Assembly (NCBI GenBank): GCA_018268075.1
Contig: JAFDXH010000087.1
Coordinates: 1-40,007 of the forward strand
Length of the DNA: 40,007 nucleotides
Origin: Bacteroidota bacterium
GTDB taxonomy: Bacteria > Bacteroidota > Bacteroidia > Chitinophagales > Chitinophagaceae
Direction of reading: 5' to 3'
Shown: positions 1 to 8,625 of the stretch, in pieces
Layout of the letters: every line of letters begins with the position of its first letter
How positions within the stretch are numbered: position 1 is the first letter of the stretch
Notes under the pieces: model-generated
Databases searched by the model: none
Seen by the model: the letters and a program-made list of their open reading frames with translations, nothing else
Told to the model about the DNA's origin: nothing
Translations under genes and position numbers: made by a program

Positions 1-1
1 A

Positions 2-703
2 GAGATTATAGAAATGGATCGCATGCGCAAGATGATAGCCAAGCACATGATAGATAGCCAAAATACAAGTGCACACGTTACCAGTTTTACTGAATGCGAT
101 GTTACCAACTTGGTATTGTGGCGCAATAATGTGAAGAAAGAATTTGAAAAAAGAGAAGGCGAAAAAATAACCTTTACTCCCCTATTTATAGAAGCGGTAA
201 TAAGAGGTATCAAAAAATATCCACTTATAAATAGTAGTGTAGATGGGGAGCGAATAATTATAAAAAAAGATATCAATATAGGCATGGCTACAGCTATGCC
301 CAATGGCAACCTGATAGTGCCGGTGATAAAAAATGCTGACCAATTAAACCTAACAGGGCTTACCAAACAAGTAAATTCGCTCGCCAATGCAGCAAGAAAT
401 AATCAATTAAAGCCAGATGATACTGCAGGTGGCACCTTTACCCTTACCAATGTGGGTACCTTTGGTAGCATAATGGGTACGCCCATAATCAATCAGCCAC
501 AAGTAGCTATTATGGCAGTGGGCGCCATCAAAAAGCGGCCTGTAGTAATAGAAACTGCACAAGGCGACAGCATTGCTATACGCCACATGATGTACATATC
601 GCTAAGCTACGACCATCGTATTATAGATGGCGCATTAGGCTCTACTTTTCTCAATGCTGTGGCTAAAGAATTAGAACACTTTGACCCTAATAGAAGTTGG
701 TAA
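2..703 (+). CDS. 2-oxoacid dehydrogenase E2 acyltransferase, C-terminal part (5' end outside window)
   Basis: This is the catalytic domain of a dihydrolipoamide acyltransferase, the E2 core of a pyruvate, 2-oxoglutarate or branched-chain 2-oxoacid dehydrogenase complex, which moves an acyl group from lipoyl-lysine to CoA in the cytoplasm. The frame is open to the left window edge, and the residues before the first ATG (position 14) read EIIEMDRMRK, a usual start of the catalytic domain. The gene is therefore cut by the window, and its lipoyl and E1/E3-binding domains lie upstream. Visible hallmarks are FTLTNVGTFGS at about residues 142-152 (counted from position 14) and the active-site DHRIIDG motif at 200-206, with catalytic His201 and Asp205. 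Which 2-oxoacid is used cannot be told from this fragment. Confidence 0.93.
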   Translation, partial: EIIEMDRMRKMIAKHMIDSQNTSAHVTSFTECDVTNLVLWRNNVKKEFEKREGEKITFTPLFIEAVIRGIKKYPLINSSVDGERIIIKKDINIGMATAMPNGNLIVPVIKNADQLNLTGLTKQVNSLANAARNNQLKPDDTAGGTFTLTNVGTFGSIMGTPIINQPQVAIMAVGAIKKRPVVIETAQGDSIAIRHMMYISLSYDHRIIDGALGSTFLNAVAKELEHFDPNRSW

Positions 704-766
704 ATTAGAAGACGCTGTGGGTCTTAAATTGTTTGAGAACGGTCATATTTTATAATTAAAATTTCT

Positions 767-788
767 AATCTAAAAAAAGATTTAGATT
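767..788 (+). terminator. AT-rich inverted repeat after the E2 gene
   Basis: A perfect 8-bp inverted repeat (AATCTAAA / TTTAGATT) with a 6-nt loop lies 64 nt after the E2 stop codon. It could serve as a weak terminator, but the stem has little GC and no clear T-run follows, so the call is tentative. Confidence 0.25.
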
Positions 789-896
789 TAAAAAACATTC
801 AGGGATCACTTTTCATTTTTGCCCTAAATTCTTTACCTCTCCCTTCAAGAAATACTGCTGGCTTGAAAACATAATTATTTAAAAAAATAAAAAATT

Positions 897-1532
897 ATGA
901 AAAAGTTTTCAATGTTAATGCTATTTATTCTTGTAGGTGCTATTTTAATTTTTTCTAAATGCAATCAAGGCCCTGCGGGTGGCACCTCTACCCCAAAAGA
1001 TACAACCAATGTACAAGGCGATGCTGTAGCCTATGGCGGATTTGATAGTAAGGTAGCTTGGGGAAAGCATCTGGTGACCATCAGCGGTTGCAATGATTGC
1101 CATACACCCAAAAAAATGGGACCAAAAGGCCCTGAAGACAATTTAGATTTATTATTATCCGGCCATCCGGCTAATGTGCCCATACCAGATATAAACCGCA
1201 AAGAAATAGAAAGCAAGGGCCTTGCTGCTTTTGGTGGTACATTTACAGTATATATAGGCCCATGGGGCGTTTCATTTGCTGCCAATATCACTTCAGACTC
1301 TACGACAGGTATCGGCACATGGACAGAAGAACAATTCATACGCACATTTAAAACCGGCAAATATGGTGGCGCACCCGATGGGCGAAACCTGCTGCCACCA
1401 ATGCCTTTTCAAAATGTAGCACAGATGACGGATGATGAGCTCAAAGCCGTATATGCATATTTGGAGTCAACAAAGCCGGTTCACAACATTGTACCCCAGC
1501 CGCTGCCACCTGTTTTGGCAATGAAAAAATAG
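897..1532 (+). CDS. Secreted monohaem c-type cytochrome
   Basis: A 211-residue exported c-type cytochrome. It begins with a hydrophobic signal segment (residues 1-21) followed by Cys22 in FSKC, which could be a lipoprotein site although it is a poor match to the lipobox. One haem-binding CNDCH motif is at residues 65-69. A Met in the LLPPMPFQN segment is the likely distal axial ligand, and the helix after it (DDELKAVYAYLEST) is the usual C-terminal helix of cytochrome c domains. The protein is probably periplasmic or membrane-anchored and carries electrons; its partners are unknown. It has its own upstream gap of 193 nt and no obvious operon partner. Confidence 0.85.
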   Translation: MKKFSMLMLFILVGAILIFSKCNQGPAGGTSTPKDTTNVQGDAVAYGGFDSKVAWGKHLVTISGCNDCHTPKKMGPKGPEDNLDLLLSGHPANVPIPDINRKEIESKGLAAFGGTFTVYIGPWGVSFAANITSDSTTGIGTWTEEQFIRTFKTGKYGGAPDGRNLLPPMPFQNVAQMTDDELKAVYAYLESTKPVHNIVPQPLPPVLAMKK

Positions 1533-1730
1533 CGTGTATTGCCAGCTATGATAATGAACTGTCCTCGAGATGGCACAAAAACGCAGAAAGCTATTTCTGT
1601 AAGGCAAATCTGTGTCTTTAAGCACATTCTATAAGTGTAGTATCTTAAACCCTATCGGTATTAGATGGTATAATATCCATAAGCAAAATTGATAGGACTA
1701 AATAATATTAAAATTCGGGATAATGCCCGG

Positions 1731-1826
1731 TGGCGCCCGGATCGCAACGGTTATCCTTTTTTCAAGGCCTTTTTGCGCGTTAGCCCAAAAAAGATAAGAG
1801 TGAAGAGCCGGAACTCAAGCTGAGCA
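1731..1826. ncRNA. Candidate structured intergenic element (Bacteroidota repeat/RNA-like)
   Basis: Within the 462-nt gap before sufB is a stretch that is GC-richer than its surroundings and can fold. TTATC (1751-1755) plus TTTTTT (1757-1762) can pair with AAAAAA (1787-1792) plus GATAA (1793-1797), leaving one bulged C. An inner GGC/GCC pair is at 1766-1768 and 1783-1785, GAGT pairs with ACTC across 1799-1815, and CCGG blocks flank both sides. The layout resembles, from memory, an element often seen between genes in Bacteroidota, possibly the Flavo-1 motif; this was not verified. The strand is not determined. The rest of the gap (1533-1730, 1827-1917) shows nothing recognisable. Confidence 0.4.
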
Positions 1827-1917
1827 TAGAACCTAACGATGAGCGCCCCAAAAAATCCAAAATAAATGATTCCCAATACCGAAACTTTCTGTTCAAAAGA
1901 AATTCCCTAAATAGACA

Positions 1918-1967
1918 ATCCTCCTGTTTATACTATTTTGTATAAACAGGAGGATGGGTTATCTTTG
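1918..1967 (+). promoter_or_regulatory. suf operon promoter embedded in a perfect palindrome (candidate operator)
   Basis: A perfect 16-bp inverted repeat (arms 1918-1933 and 1940-1955, 6-nt loop) overlaps a Bacteroidota-type promoter. The -33 element TTTTG (1936-1940) sits in the loop, and 19 nt further the -7 element TATCTTTG (1960-1967) matches TAnnTTTG exactly. Transcription would start near 1972, about 23 nt before the sufB ATG. A protein bound to the palindrome would cover the -33 element, so repression is the simplest reading. The Rrf2/IscR-like protein at 11404-11865 is a candidate ligand, but that link is inferred. Confidence 0.7.
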
Positions 1968-1994
1968 CGGCGAAAGAAAATACAACTGAATGGT

Positions 1995-3440
1995 ATGGCA
2001 GAAGAGTTAAAAATGCTGGAAGAAACAGTTTCCAAAGAGTACGAATACGGATTTGTAACCAATATAGAAACGGATGTAATAAATAAGGGCATCAATGAAG
2101 ATGTGATACACCTGATATCTTCCAAAAAAAATGAACCAGAATGGATGCTCGAATGGCGGCTGAAGGCTTACTACCAATGGCTGAAAATGGAGGAACCTAC
2201 CTGGCCTAATGTAACCTACCCCAAAATTAATTATCAGGATATCATATACTATGCCGCGCCCAAAAAGAAGCCCAAGCTGGGTAGCCTTGACGAGGTGGAC
2301 CCTGAATTATTAAAAACGTTTGACAAACTGGGCATTTCGCTTAGCGAACAGAAAAGGCTTAGCGGCGTGGCGGTAGATGTGGTAATGGATAGTGTATCGG
2401 TAGCCACTTCATTTAAAGAGCAGCTTGCTGAAGTAGGCATTATTTTTTGCTCTATCAGCGAGGCTATACAAAAGCACCCCGATCTGGTAAGAAAGCACAT
2501 TGGCTCTGTAGTGCCTATGAATGATAATTATTTCTCTGCTCTCAATTCGGCTGTTTTTACCGATGGCTCGTTTTGCTACATACCCAAAGGGGTACGCTGC
2601 CCTATGGAGCTATCTACTTACTTCAGGATTAATCAGGAAAATTCCGGTCAATTTGAACGTACGCTGATAATAGCTGAAGAAGGCGCTTATGTAAGCTACT
2701 TAGAAGGATGCACTGCTCCTAAGCGCGATGCTAACCAATTGCACGCCGCTGTAGTAGAACTGAAAGCGATGGCAAAGGCTGAAATAAAATACTCTACCGT
2801 GCAGAACTGGTACCCCGGCGATGAGAATGGCAAGGGTGGCATTTATAATTTTGTAACTAAGCGCGGTATATGCATGGGAGATTTTTCTAAAATATCCTGG
2901 ACGCAGGTAGAAACCGGCGCTGCCATAACCTGGAAATACCCAAGTGTAATTTTAAAAGGCGATAATACCATCGGCGAATTTTATTCTGTAGCCCTTACTA
3001 ATAATTATCAACAGGCCGATACCGGTACTAAGATGATACATCTGGGAAAAAATACTAAGAGCAGAATAGTATCTAAAGGTATCTCTGCCGGCAAGAGCCA
3101 AAATAGCTACCGTGGCCTAGTACGCGCTGCTAAGGGTGCTTTGAATGCACGAAATTATTCTCAATGCGACTCTTTGCTACTGGGCGATAAATGTGGGGCG
3201 CATACCTTTCCATATATAGAATCTAAAAATAAAACTGCCATTATAGAGCATGAAGCTACTACCTCTAAAATAGGCGAAGACCAATTATTTTATTGCCAGC
3301 AAAGAGGCATAGATGCCGAAACCGCTGTAGCGCTAATAGTAACAGGCTTTGCCAAAGAGGTAATGAACCAACTGCCTATGGAGTTTGCTGTAGAGGCACA
3401 AAAATTGCTGGCCGTAAGCCTGGAAGGTAGCGTAGGATAG
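1995..3440 (+). CDS. sufB: Fe-S cluster assembly scaffold SufB
   Basis: SufB, 481 residues, is the scaffold subunit on which Fe-S clusters are built in the cytoplasmic SufBC2D complex, receiving sulfur from SufS/SufE. The family is recognisable throughout, for example [28 protein letters not shown], the [13 protein letters not shown]-type region and the C-terminal FYCQQRGID and [10 protein letters not shown] segments. The start is placed at ATG 1995. A TTG at 1938 is in frame, but that stretch contains the promoter and operator, and family members begin with the residues coded from 1995. It is the first gene of the suf operon; sufC follows after 119 nt. Confidence 0.96.
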   Translation: MAEELKMLEETVSKEYEYGFVTNIETDVINKGINEDVIHLISSKKNEPEWMLEWRLKAYYQWLKMEEPTWPNVTYPKINYQDIIYYAAPKKKPKLGSLDEVDPELLKTFDKLGISLSEQKRLSGVAVDVVMDSVSVATSFKEQLAEVGIIFCSISEAIQKHPDLVRKHIGSVVPMNDNYFSALNSAVFTDGSFCYIPKGVRCPMELSTYFRINQENSGQFERTLIIAEEGAYVSYLEGCTAPKRDANQLHAAVVELKAMAKAEIKYSTVQNWYPGDENGKGGIYNFVTKRGICMGDFSKISWTQVETGAAITWKYPSVILKGDNTIGEFYSVALTNNYQQADTGTKMIHLGKNTKSRIVSKGISAGKSQNSYRGLVRAAKGALNARNYSQCDSLLLGDKCGAHTFPYIESKNKTAIIEHEATTSKIGEDQLFYCQQRGIDAETAVALIVTGFAKEVMNQLPMEFAVEAQKLLAVSLEGSVG

Positions 3441-3559
3441 GCGCCTGCACTGCAAATAACATAGCGCTAACATACTTATGATATTGCAAAAAAAAACGGT
3501 ACAAAGGTTTTGGAAATAAAATGAAAATTAAAAATTAAAGACGAACAAAAAATATAATA

Positions 3560-4324
3560 ATGTTAAAGATCAAAGACATCCATGCTTCTATAGATGGAAA
3601 AGAAATTTTAAAAGGATTAAATCTTGATATACAACCCGGCGAAGTACATGCTATAATGGGGCCAAATGGCGGCGGAAAAAGCACACTGGCTTCTGTACTG
3701 GCAGGCCGTGAAAACTATGAAGTAACCGCAGGCACAATAGACTTTGATGGCAAAGACATGCTGGATCTTTCGCCGGAAGAAAGAGCGCGCGAAGGGCTGT
3801 TTCTTGCGTTTCAATACCCTGTGGAAATACCGGGCGTAAGCACTACCAACTTTATAAAAACTGCTGTGAATGAAAAAAGAAAGCATCTGGGGCAGCCACC
3901 ACTTGATGCGGTAGCTTTTCTCAAAACAATGAAAGAAAAAACAGCGCTAGTAGAAATAGATAAATCACTGCTAAGCCGCTCTTTGAATGAAGGCTTTTCG
4001 GGTGGTGAGAAAAAAAGAAATGAAATTTTTCAGATGGCCATGTTAGAACCCAAGCTGGCTATTCTGGACGAAACCGACTCTGGCCTGGATATAGATGCGC
4101 TGCGCATAGTAGCCAATGGCGTAAACCAACTAAGAAACGAACACAACTCCATAATAGTAATAACGCATTACCAAAGGCTACTCGACTATCTGCAGCCCGA
4201 TTTTGTACACGTACTAGTAGAGGGCAAGATTGTAAAATCAGGCACTAAAGAACTGGCACTGGAGCTGGAAGAAAAGGGTTATGATTTTATAAAAGAATCT
4301 CTAAATGCTACTGCAGCTGTATAA
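3560..4324 (+). CDS. sufC: Fe-S assembly ATPase SufC
   Basis: SufC, 254 residues, is the ABC-type ATPase that binds SufB and SufD and uses ATP to remodel the scaffold during cluster assembly. It is cytoplasmic and does not transport. The Walker A GPNGGGKST is at residues 34-42, followed by the Q-loop (FLAFQYPVEIPG), the SufC form of the ABC signature (NEGFSGGEKKRNE), the Walker B and D-loop (LAILDETDSGLD) and the H-loop (VITHYQR). The length is standard. It is third from the promoter side of the scaffold set only in position; functionally it pairs with sufB (119 nt upstream) and sufD (27 nt downstream). Confidence 0.97.
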   Translation: MLKIKDIHASIDGKEILKGLNLDIQPGEVHAIMGPNGGGKSTLASVLAGRENYEVTAGTIDFDGKDMLDLSPEERAREGLFLAFQYPVEIPGVSTTNFIKTAVNEKRKHLGQPPLDAVAFLKTMKEKTALVEIDKSLLSRSLNEGFSGGEKKRNEIFQMAMLEPKLAILDETDSGLDIDALRIVANGVNQLRNEHNSIIVITHYQRLLDYLQPDFVHVLVEGKIVKSGTKELALELEEKGYDFIKESLNATAAV

Positions 4325-4351
4325 GCTGACTAAATTATTATTTTAAAAAAA

Positions 4352-5686
4352 ATGGAAACTGTAATAACATCCTACCTTGATAAAAAATTTGATGAACTGC
4401 AAAAAAAGGATAATGACAATAAATTTGCAGCATTGCGCGCCAAAGAATTTGGCCGCTTTCAAAAGGCGGGAATACCGGGTTATAAAAATGAAGAATGGAA
4501 ATATACTTTTATAAATAACCTGTTCAAAAAAGAATATAAGCTAGATACTATTGATGCAGATAGGGCTGCGCTCCAGAAAGAATTGACGGCAATGAAACTA
4601 CCAGGCAGCGAAAATGCAAATGAACTTGTATTTGTAGATGGACACTATGCACCTGAGCTTTCTTCCTTACTATTAGATAATGGACAGTTGAATATATCTT
4701 CATTGAGCGCGGCAGCAAATAATGAATATAAAACCTTAGTAGAAGAAAACCTTAATCAGAGCAGTAAATATATAACCGATGGCCTGCTGGCGCTAAATAG
4801 TTCTTTTATAGAAGAAGGCATTTTTATATTGGTGAAAAAAAATCAGGTAATAGATAAGCCCATTTACATATACCACCTTAATAATGCTGTAGAAAATAAT
4901 CTGCTGGCGCAGCCAAGAAGCCTGATAATAGTAGAAGAAAGCGCCAAGGTGCAAATAGTAGAACACTACCATACCATAGGCCAAATGGATAGCCTTGCTA
5001 ACGAGGTAATGGAAATAGTGGTAAAAGAAAATGCCATAGTAGAATATTATAAAATACAGCAAGATAGCCCTAATGCAAGCCAGGTAGGCACTACACACAT
5101 AAGGCAGGTAGGAAAAAGTTTTGTACACACTGTTACCATCTCGCTCAATGGCGGCATAATCCGAAATAATATAAACATCATAATGGAAGAGGCGGGCAAT
5201 GAAGCCCACATGTATGGCCTGTATCTGATAAAAGAAAATACACATGTGGACAATCATACCTTAGTGGACAATACTAAGCCCAACTGCTTTAGCAATGAAT
5301 TTTACAAAGGCATAATAGATGGCCATGCTACCGGCGTATTTAGCGGAAAAATATACGTGCGCCCTGATGCACAAAAAACGAATGCCTACCAGTCTAATAA
5401 AAATATTCTGCTATCGGATACAGCTACCGTAAATACCAAACCCCAATTAGAAATATATGCCGACGATGTAAAATGCTCGCATGGCTGCACAGTGGGCCAG
5501 TTAGACCCCGAAGCATTATTCTACCTGCGTACCAGAGGTATCGGGCTGCAAGATGCACAGGCCATGCTTTTGCAAGCTTTTTCGTCCGACATTTTAGAAC
5601 AAATAAAAATAGAACCCTTAAGAAAATATGTGGATACCATTGTAACGGGCAGGTTGCTGCCGCAAGAACCGGCAATGGCATTATAA
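4352..5686 (+). CDS. sufD: Fe-S assembly protein SufD
   Basis: SufD, 444 residues, is the SufB paralogue that completes the SufBC2D complex and is needed for iron entry. The N-terminal region carries the typical GYKNEEWKYT segment (about residues 46-55). The C-terminal beta-helix part has the conserved DNTKPNCFSNEFYKGI region, the KTNAYQSNKNILLSD segment and the CSHGCTVGQLDPEALFYLRTRG region that defines the family. It follows sufC by 27 nt. A 156-nt gap with a small hairpin separates it from sufS. Confidence 0.96.
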   Translation: METVITSYLDKKFDELQKKDNDNKFAALRAKEFGRFQKAGIPGYKNEEWKYTFINNLFKKEYKLDTIDADRAALQKELTAMKLPGSENANELVFVDGHYAPELSSLLLDNGQLNISSLSAAANNEYKTLVEENLNQSSKYITDGLLALNSSFIEEGIFILVKKNQVIDKPIYIYHLNNAVENNLLAQPRSLIIVEESAKVQIVEHYHTIGQMDSLANEVMEIVVKENAIVEYYKIQQDSPNASQVGTTHIRQVGKSFVHTVTISLNGGIIRNNINIIMEEAGNEAHMYGLYLIKENTHVDNHTLVDNTKPNCFSNEFYKGIIDGHATGVFSGKIYVRPDAQKTNAYQSNKNILLSDTATVNTKPQLEIYADDVKCSHGCTVGQLDPEALFYLRTRGIGLQDAQAMLLQAFSSDILEQIKIEPLRKYVDTIVTGRLLPQEPAMAL

Positions 5687-5797
5687 TGTATAGATGGCAC
5701 ACCTACTCGCTACTGACAATGCGGCGAGCCGGCCTAAAAATATGTGGCATTAAATGCACTTTTAAAAAAAATATTGTTTCGCAGCGTACCTACCCCC

Positions 5798-5812
5798 GCC
5801 TATAGCATAGGC
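5798..5812 (+). other. Small hairpin in the sufD-sufS gap
   Basis: GCCTAT and ATAGGC form a perfect 6-bp stem with a 3-nt loop in the 156-nt gap between sufD and sufS. No T-run follows, so it is not a standard terminator. It may affect mRNA processing or stability, or mean nothing. Confidence 0.3.
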
Positions 5813-5842
5813 ATCGGCGCGTAAGGCTAAAAATAAAATAAA

Positions 5843-7090
5843 ATGGACACCGTAGCAATTCCGGATATTACCAATTATGATGTGCAGGCTATCAGATCAT
5901 TTTTTCCCGTTTTAAAAAGAGCTGTTCATAACCGGCCACTAATATATTTTGACAATGCTGCCACTTCGCAAAAGCCGCAAGAAGTAATAGATGCACTAAG
6001 CAACTATTACGAAAACTATAATGCCAACATACATAGAGGCATACATACACTTGCAGAAGAGGCTACCGGCGCTTATGAAGACACCAGAAAAACAGTACAA
6101 CAGTTTATTAACGCTGCCACTACAGAGGAAATTATTTTTACAAGAGGCACCACAGAAAGCATTAACCTAGTAGCTTACACATGGGGAAGAAAAAATATTG
6201 CAGCCGGCGATGAAATAATCATTTCCGAAATGGAGCATCACTCTAATATAGTGCCATGGCAAATACTTTGTGAAGAAAAAAATGCGGTACTAAAAGTAAT
6301 TCCGGTAAGCGATGCAGGAGAGGTTTCTTTAAATGATTTTCAAAACCTTCTTTCTACAAAAACTAAATTGGTTTCGATAGTACATGCCAGCAATTCATTA
6401 GGCACTATCAACCCTGTGGAAGAAATAATACGGCTTGCGCATACGCAAGGTGCAGTGGTACTGATAGACGGCGCACAATCTGCAGTACACCTCGATATAG
6501 ATGTACAAAAAATGGATTGTGATTTCTTTGCCTTTTCAGGGCATAAAGTATATGGCCCTACAGGTATTGGAATATTGTATGGCAAAAAGCATTTGTTAGA
6601 AAAAATGCCTGTATTTATGGGTGGCGGCGAAATGATAAAAGAAGTAACCTTTGAAAAAACCACCTTCAATGAATTGCCTTATAAATACGAAGCCGGCACG
6701 CCCAATATAGCCGATACGATTGCACTCCATACAGCATTGCAGTTTTTAAAAAAAACCGGCAGAAAAAAAATAAGAGAGCATGAAAAACAATTAGTAGCCC
6801 ATGCTACTTCATCGCTATTAAAAATGGATGGATTAAAAATAATAGGCACATCGCAAAATAAGGTAAGCCTGGTTTCATTTGTAATAGATGGCATACACCC
6901 ACAGGATATTGGAGTATTGCTCGACAATCAGGGAATAGCAGTGCGCACCGGGCATCATTGCACACAGCCCCTAATGAAGCGATATAATATACCCGGTACT
7001 GTTCGTGCATCATTTGGTATGTACAATACGCTTGAAGAGGTAGATCAGTTAATAATTGCTTTGCAAAAAGCAATAAAAATGTTGCGATAG
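5843..7090 (+). CDS. sufS: Cysteine desulfurase SufS
   Basis: SufS, 415 residues, is a PLP-dependent group II cysteine desulfurase that takes sulfur from L-cysteine as a persulfide, releasing alanine, for SufE and SufBCD. The PLP-binding Lys235 lies in FSGHKVYGPTGIG, with the upstream LIDGAQSAVH segment that holds the cofactor. The catalytic Cys373 is in the RTGHHCTQP motif typical of group II enzymes, which need SufE or SufU to stimulate them. The N-terminal YFDNAATSQKP segment is also typical. The stop codon directly abuts the ATG of sufE (7091), consistent with coupled translation. Confidence 0.96.
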   Translation: MDTVAIPDITNYDVQAIRSFFPVLKRAVHNRPLIYFDNAATSQKPQEVIDALSNYYENYNANIHRGIHTLAEEATGAYEDTRKTVQQFINAATTEEIIFTRGTTESINLVAYTWGRKNIAAGDEIIISEMEHHSNIVPWQILCEEKNAVLKVIPVSDAGEVSLNDFQNLLSTKTKLVSIVHASNSLGTINPVEEIIRLAHTQGAVVLIDGAQSAVHLDIDVQKMDCDFFAFSGHKVYGPTGIGILYGKKHLLEKMPVFMGGGEMIKEVTFEKTTFNELPYKYEAGTPNIADTIALHTALQFLKKTGRKKIREHEKQLVAHATSSLLKMDGLKIIGTSQNKVSLVSFVIDGIHPQDIGVLLDNQGIAVRTGHHCTQPLMKRYNIPGTVRASFGMYNTLEEVDQLIIALQKAIKMLR

Positions 7091-7522
7091 ATGAATACCA
7101 CTACCACATTGCGCCAAGCAGAGGAACAAATAGTAGAAAATTTTTCGCTCTTTGATGATTGGGAAAGCAAGTATGAATACCTGATTGATCTTGGAAAAAA
7201 ATTAAAACCACTGGAAGATCAGTATAAATTAGAAGAAAATATAATTAAGGGGTGTCAGTCCACAGTATGGTTAGTGTCTTGGTTTGAAAATGGTAAAGTG
7301 ATTTTTAAAGCAGACAGCGATGCAGTAATTGTAAAAGGCTTAGTAAGTATGCTCATTGAGGTATTATCTAACCGCACACCACAGGAAATATTAGATGCAA
7401 AAATGGATTTTATAAAAGAGATAGGAATGATGTCGCACCTGGCGCAAACCCGCTCTAATGGCTTGCTTGCAATGATAAAGCAAATGAAAAATTATGCGCT
7501 TGCCTATAAGGCGGCCAATTAA
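7091..7522 (+). CDS. sufE: Cysteine desulfuration (sulfur acceptor) protein SufE
   Basis: SufE, 143 residues, accepts persulfide sulfur from SufS and passes it to the SufBCD scaffold. The acceptor Cys55 lies in the conserved IKGCQSTVWL segment, preceded by the DWESKYEYLIDLGKKL helix that contacts SufS. The C-terminal half has the usual GLVSMLIEVLSNRTPQEI motif. Length is normal for the family. It begins immediately after sufS and is followed 16 nt later by the DUF59 gene. Confidence 0.95.
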   Translation: MNTTTTLRQAEEQIVENFSLFDDWESKYEYLIDLGKKLKPLEDQYKLEENIIKGCQSTVWLVSWFENGKVIFKADSDAVIVKGLVSMLIEVLSNRTPQEILDAKMDFIKEIGMMSHLAQTRSNGLLAMIKQMKNYALAYKAAN

Positions 7523-7538
7523 AAATAATTTAATAAAA

Positions 7539-7850
7539 ATGGAAACAGCAGCATTAAAACAAAAAGTGATTGATTGCCTGCAATCCATTTACGACCCGGA
7601 AATTCCGGTAAGTATATGGGAGCTGGGCCTTGTATATGAAGTGGAAATATTGCCCTTAAATAATGTGCAGATTGTAATGACACTTACAGCCCCAAGCTGC
7701 CCTGCTGCGCAAGACATACCGGTGGAAGTAGATCAAAAAGTAAAAATGATAGAAGGCGTAAATGATGTACACGTATCAGTAGTATGGGACCCACCATGGG
7801 ATAAAAGCATGATGAGCGAAGCGGCTATGCTAGAACTGGGATTTATGTAA
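7539..7850 (+). CDS. DUF59/MIP18-family Fe-S maturation protein (SufT-like)
   Basis: A 103-residue protein of the MIP18 (DUF59) family, whose members help deliver Fe-S clusters to target proteins. The domain fills the whole chain: YDPEIPVSIWELGLVYEV near the N-terminus, the TLTAPSCPAA motif with the conserved cysteine in the middle, and VSVVWDPPWDKSMMSEAA at the end. The ATG at 7539 is chosen over an in-frame codon at 7494 because the upstream 15 residues overlap sufE and are not family-like. As the last gene of the suf operon it resembles the SufT proteins of other suf loci. Confidence 0.9.
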   Translation: METAALKQKVIDCLQSIYDPEIPVSIWELGLVYEVEILPLNNVQIVMTLTAPSCPAAQDIPVEVDQKVKMIEGVNDVHVSVVWDPPWDKSMMSEAAMLELGFM

Positions 7851-8008
7851 AAAATCAGGTATTAGCAACCCTCCTGTACGCACGATAATATTTTGAGTAA
7901 GCTAACAATTCAAAATAAGCCAATTAAATACAAAACATAGTATTAATAAATAGTAAAAACCGATCTTAATTAATTTACGGTTAAGCCAAACTTTTCAATA
8001 AAAATACT

Positions 8009-8596
8009 ATGAAGTATTTTTTTTTATTCTCATTTATACTTGCCTTTTCTATCTCTGCAAATGGGCAGCTTGACAAAAATTATTGGCTTGTTGGTGGCTC
8101 AGGGAGTTTTTACTCTTATAATGATGATTTTACAACAACAGGTCAGCCTACGGTAACAGGAAAACTTACTGAAATAAACCTTTCTGCTAATGTTGGTTAT
8201 TTTTTCTTTGACAAATTTGCCGCAGGGCTAAGGCCAGGTATTAATTCAATAAAAAGCCACGGATTTAACTCTGCATCAGTTGGTACAGAAGTTACCAAAA
8301 TTTATATTGGGCCTTTTGCTCGTTACTACTTCCTAAATAAAGACAAACAATTTAACCTCCTAATTGACGGTAGTTATCAATTTGGCAGTTACTCAAACTT
8401 TGGAAAAGGTGCCTTTCAAAGTGCCTCAGTAATGGCTGGTTCAGAGGTGTTTTTTAACACAAGTGTAGGTATTGAATTTCTAGTTGGCTATTTGTATCAA
8501 AAGAATACTAAAAATGAAACACAGAATGGCTATGAATACATGAGAAGGGGATTGAATATTTCTATCGGATTTCAACTTCATTTAAGAAAAGATTAA
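8009..8596 (+). CDS. Outer-membrane beta-barrel protein, tandem copy 1
   Basis: A 195-residue protein with a cleavable signal peptide (MKYFFLFSFILAFSISANGQ), followed by alternating hydrophobic beta strands rich in aromatic residues, as in the eight-stranded OmpW/OmpA-barrel class of Bacteroidota. Its first 75 residues, including LDKNYWLVGGSGSF and INLSANVGYFFFDKFA, are almost the same as in the next two genes, while the second half differs in loop positions. The strand-like ending FQLHLRK fits an outer-membrane C-terminal strand, though the last residues are not the classical Phe. Substrate or role is unknown. Confidence 0.8.
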   Translation: MKYFFLFSFILAFSISANGQLDKNYWLVGGSGSFYSYNDDFTTTGQPTVTGKLTEINLSANVGYFFFDKFAAGLRPGINSIKSHGFNSASVGTEVTKIYIGPFARYYFLNKDKQFNLLIDGSYQFGSYSNFGKGAFQSASVMAGSEVFFNTSVGIEFLVGYLYQKNTKNETQNGYEYMRRGLNISIGFQLHLRKD

Positions 8597-8625
8597 ACTA
8601 AAAAATAATAACTGAAACAAGTACT

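Noticed and set aside
1938-1994. TTG at 1938 as sufB start
   Set aside because: It lies in the promoter/operator and the extra 19 residues are not present in SufB proteins.
4793-5257. 154-codon frame on the minus strand inside sufD
   Set aside because: It is antisense to a complete, conserved sufD, is rich in Tyr, Ile and Phe as antisense frames of AT-rich genes are, and shows no domain.
5473-5805. 110-codon plus-strand frame overlapping the end of sufD and the following gap
   Set aside because: It is another frame of the sufD coding part, with no protein-like motif.
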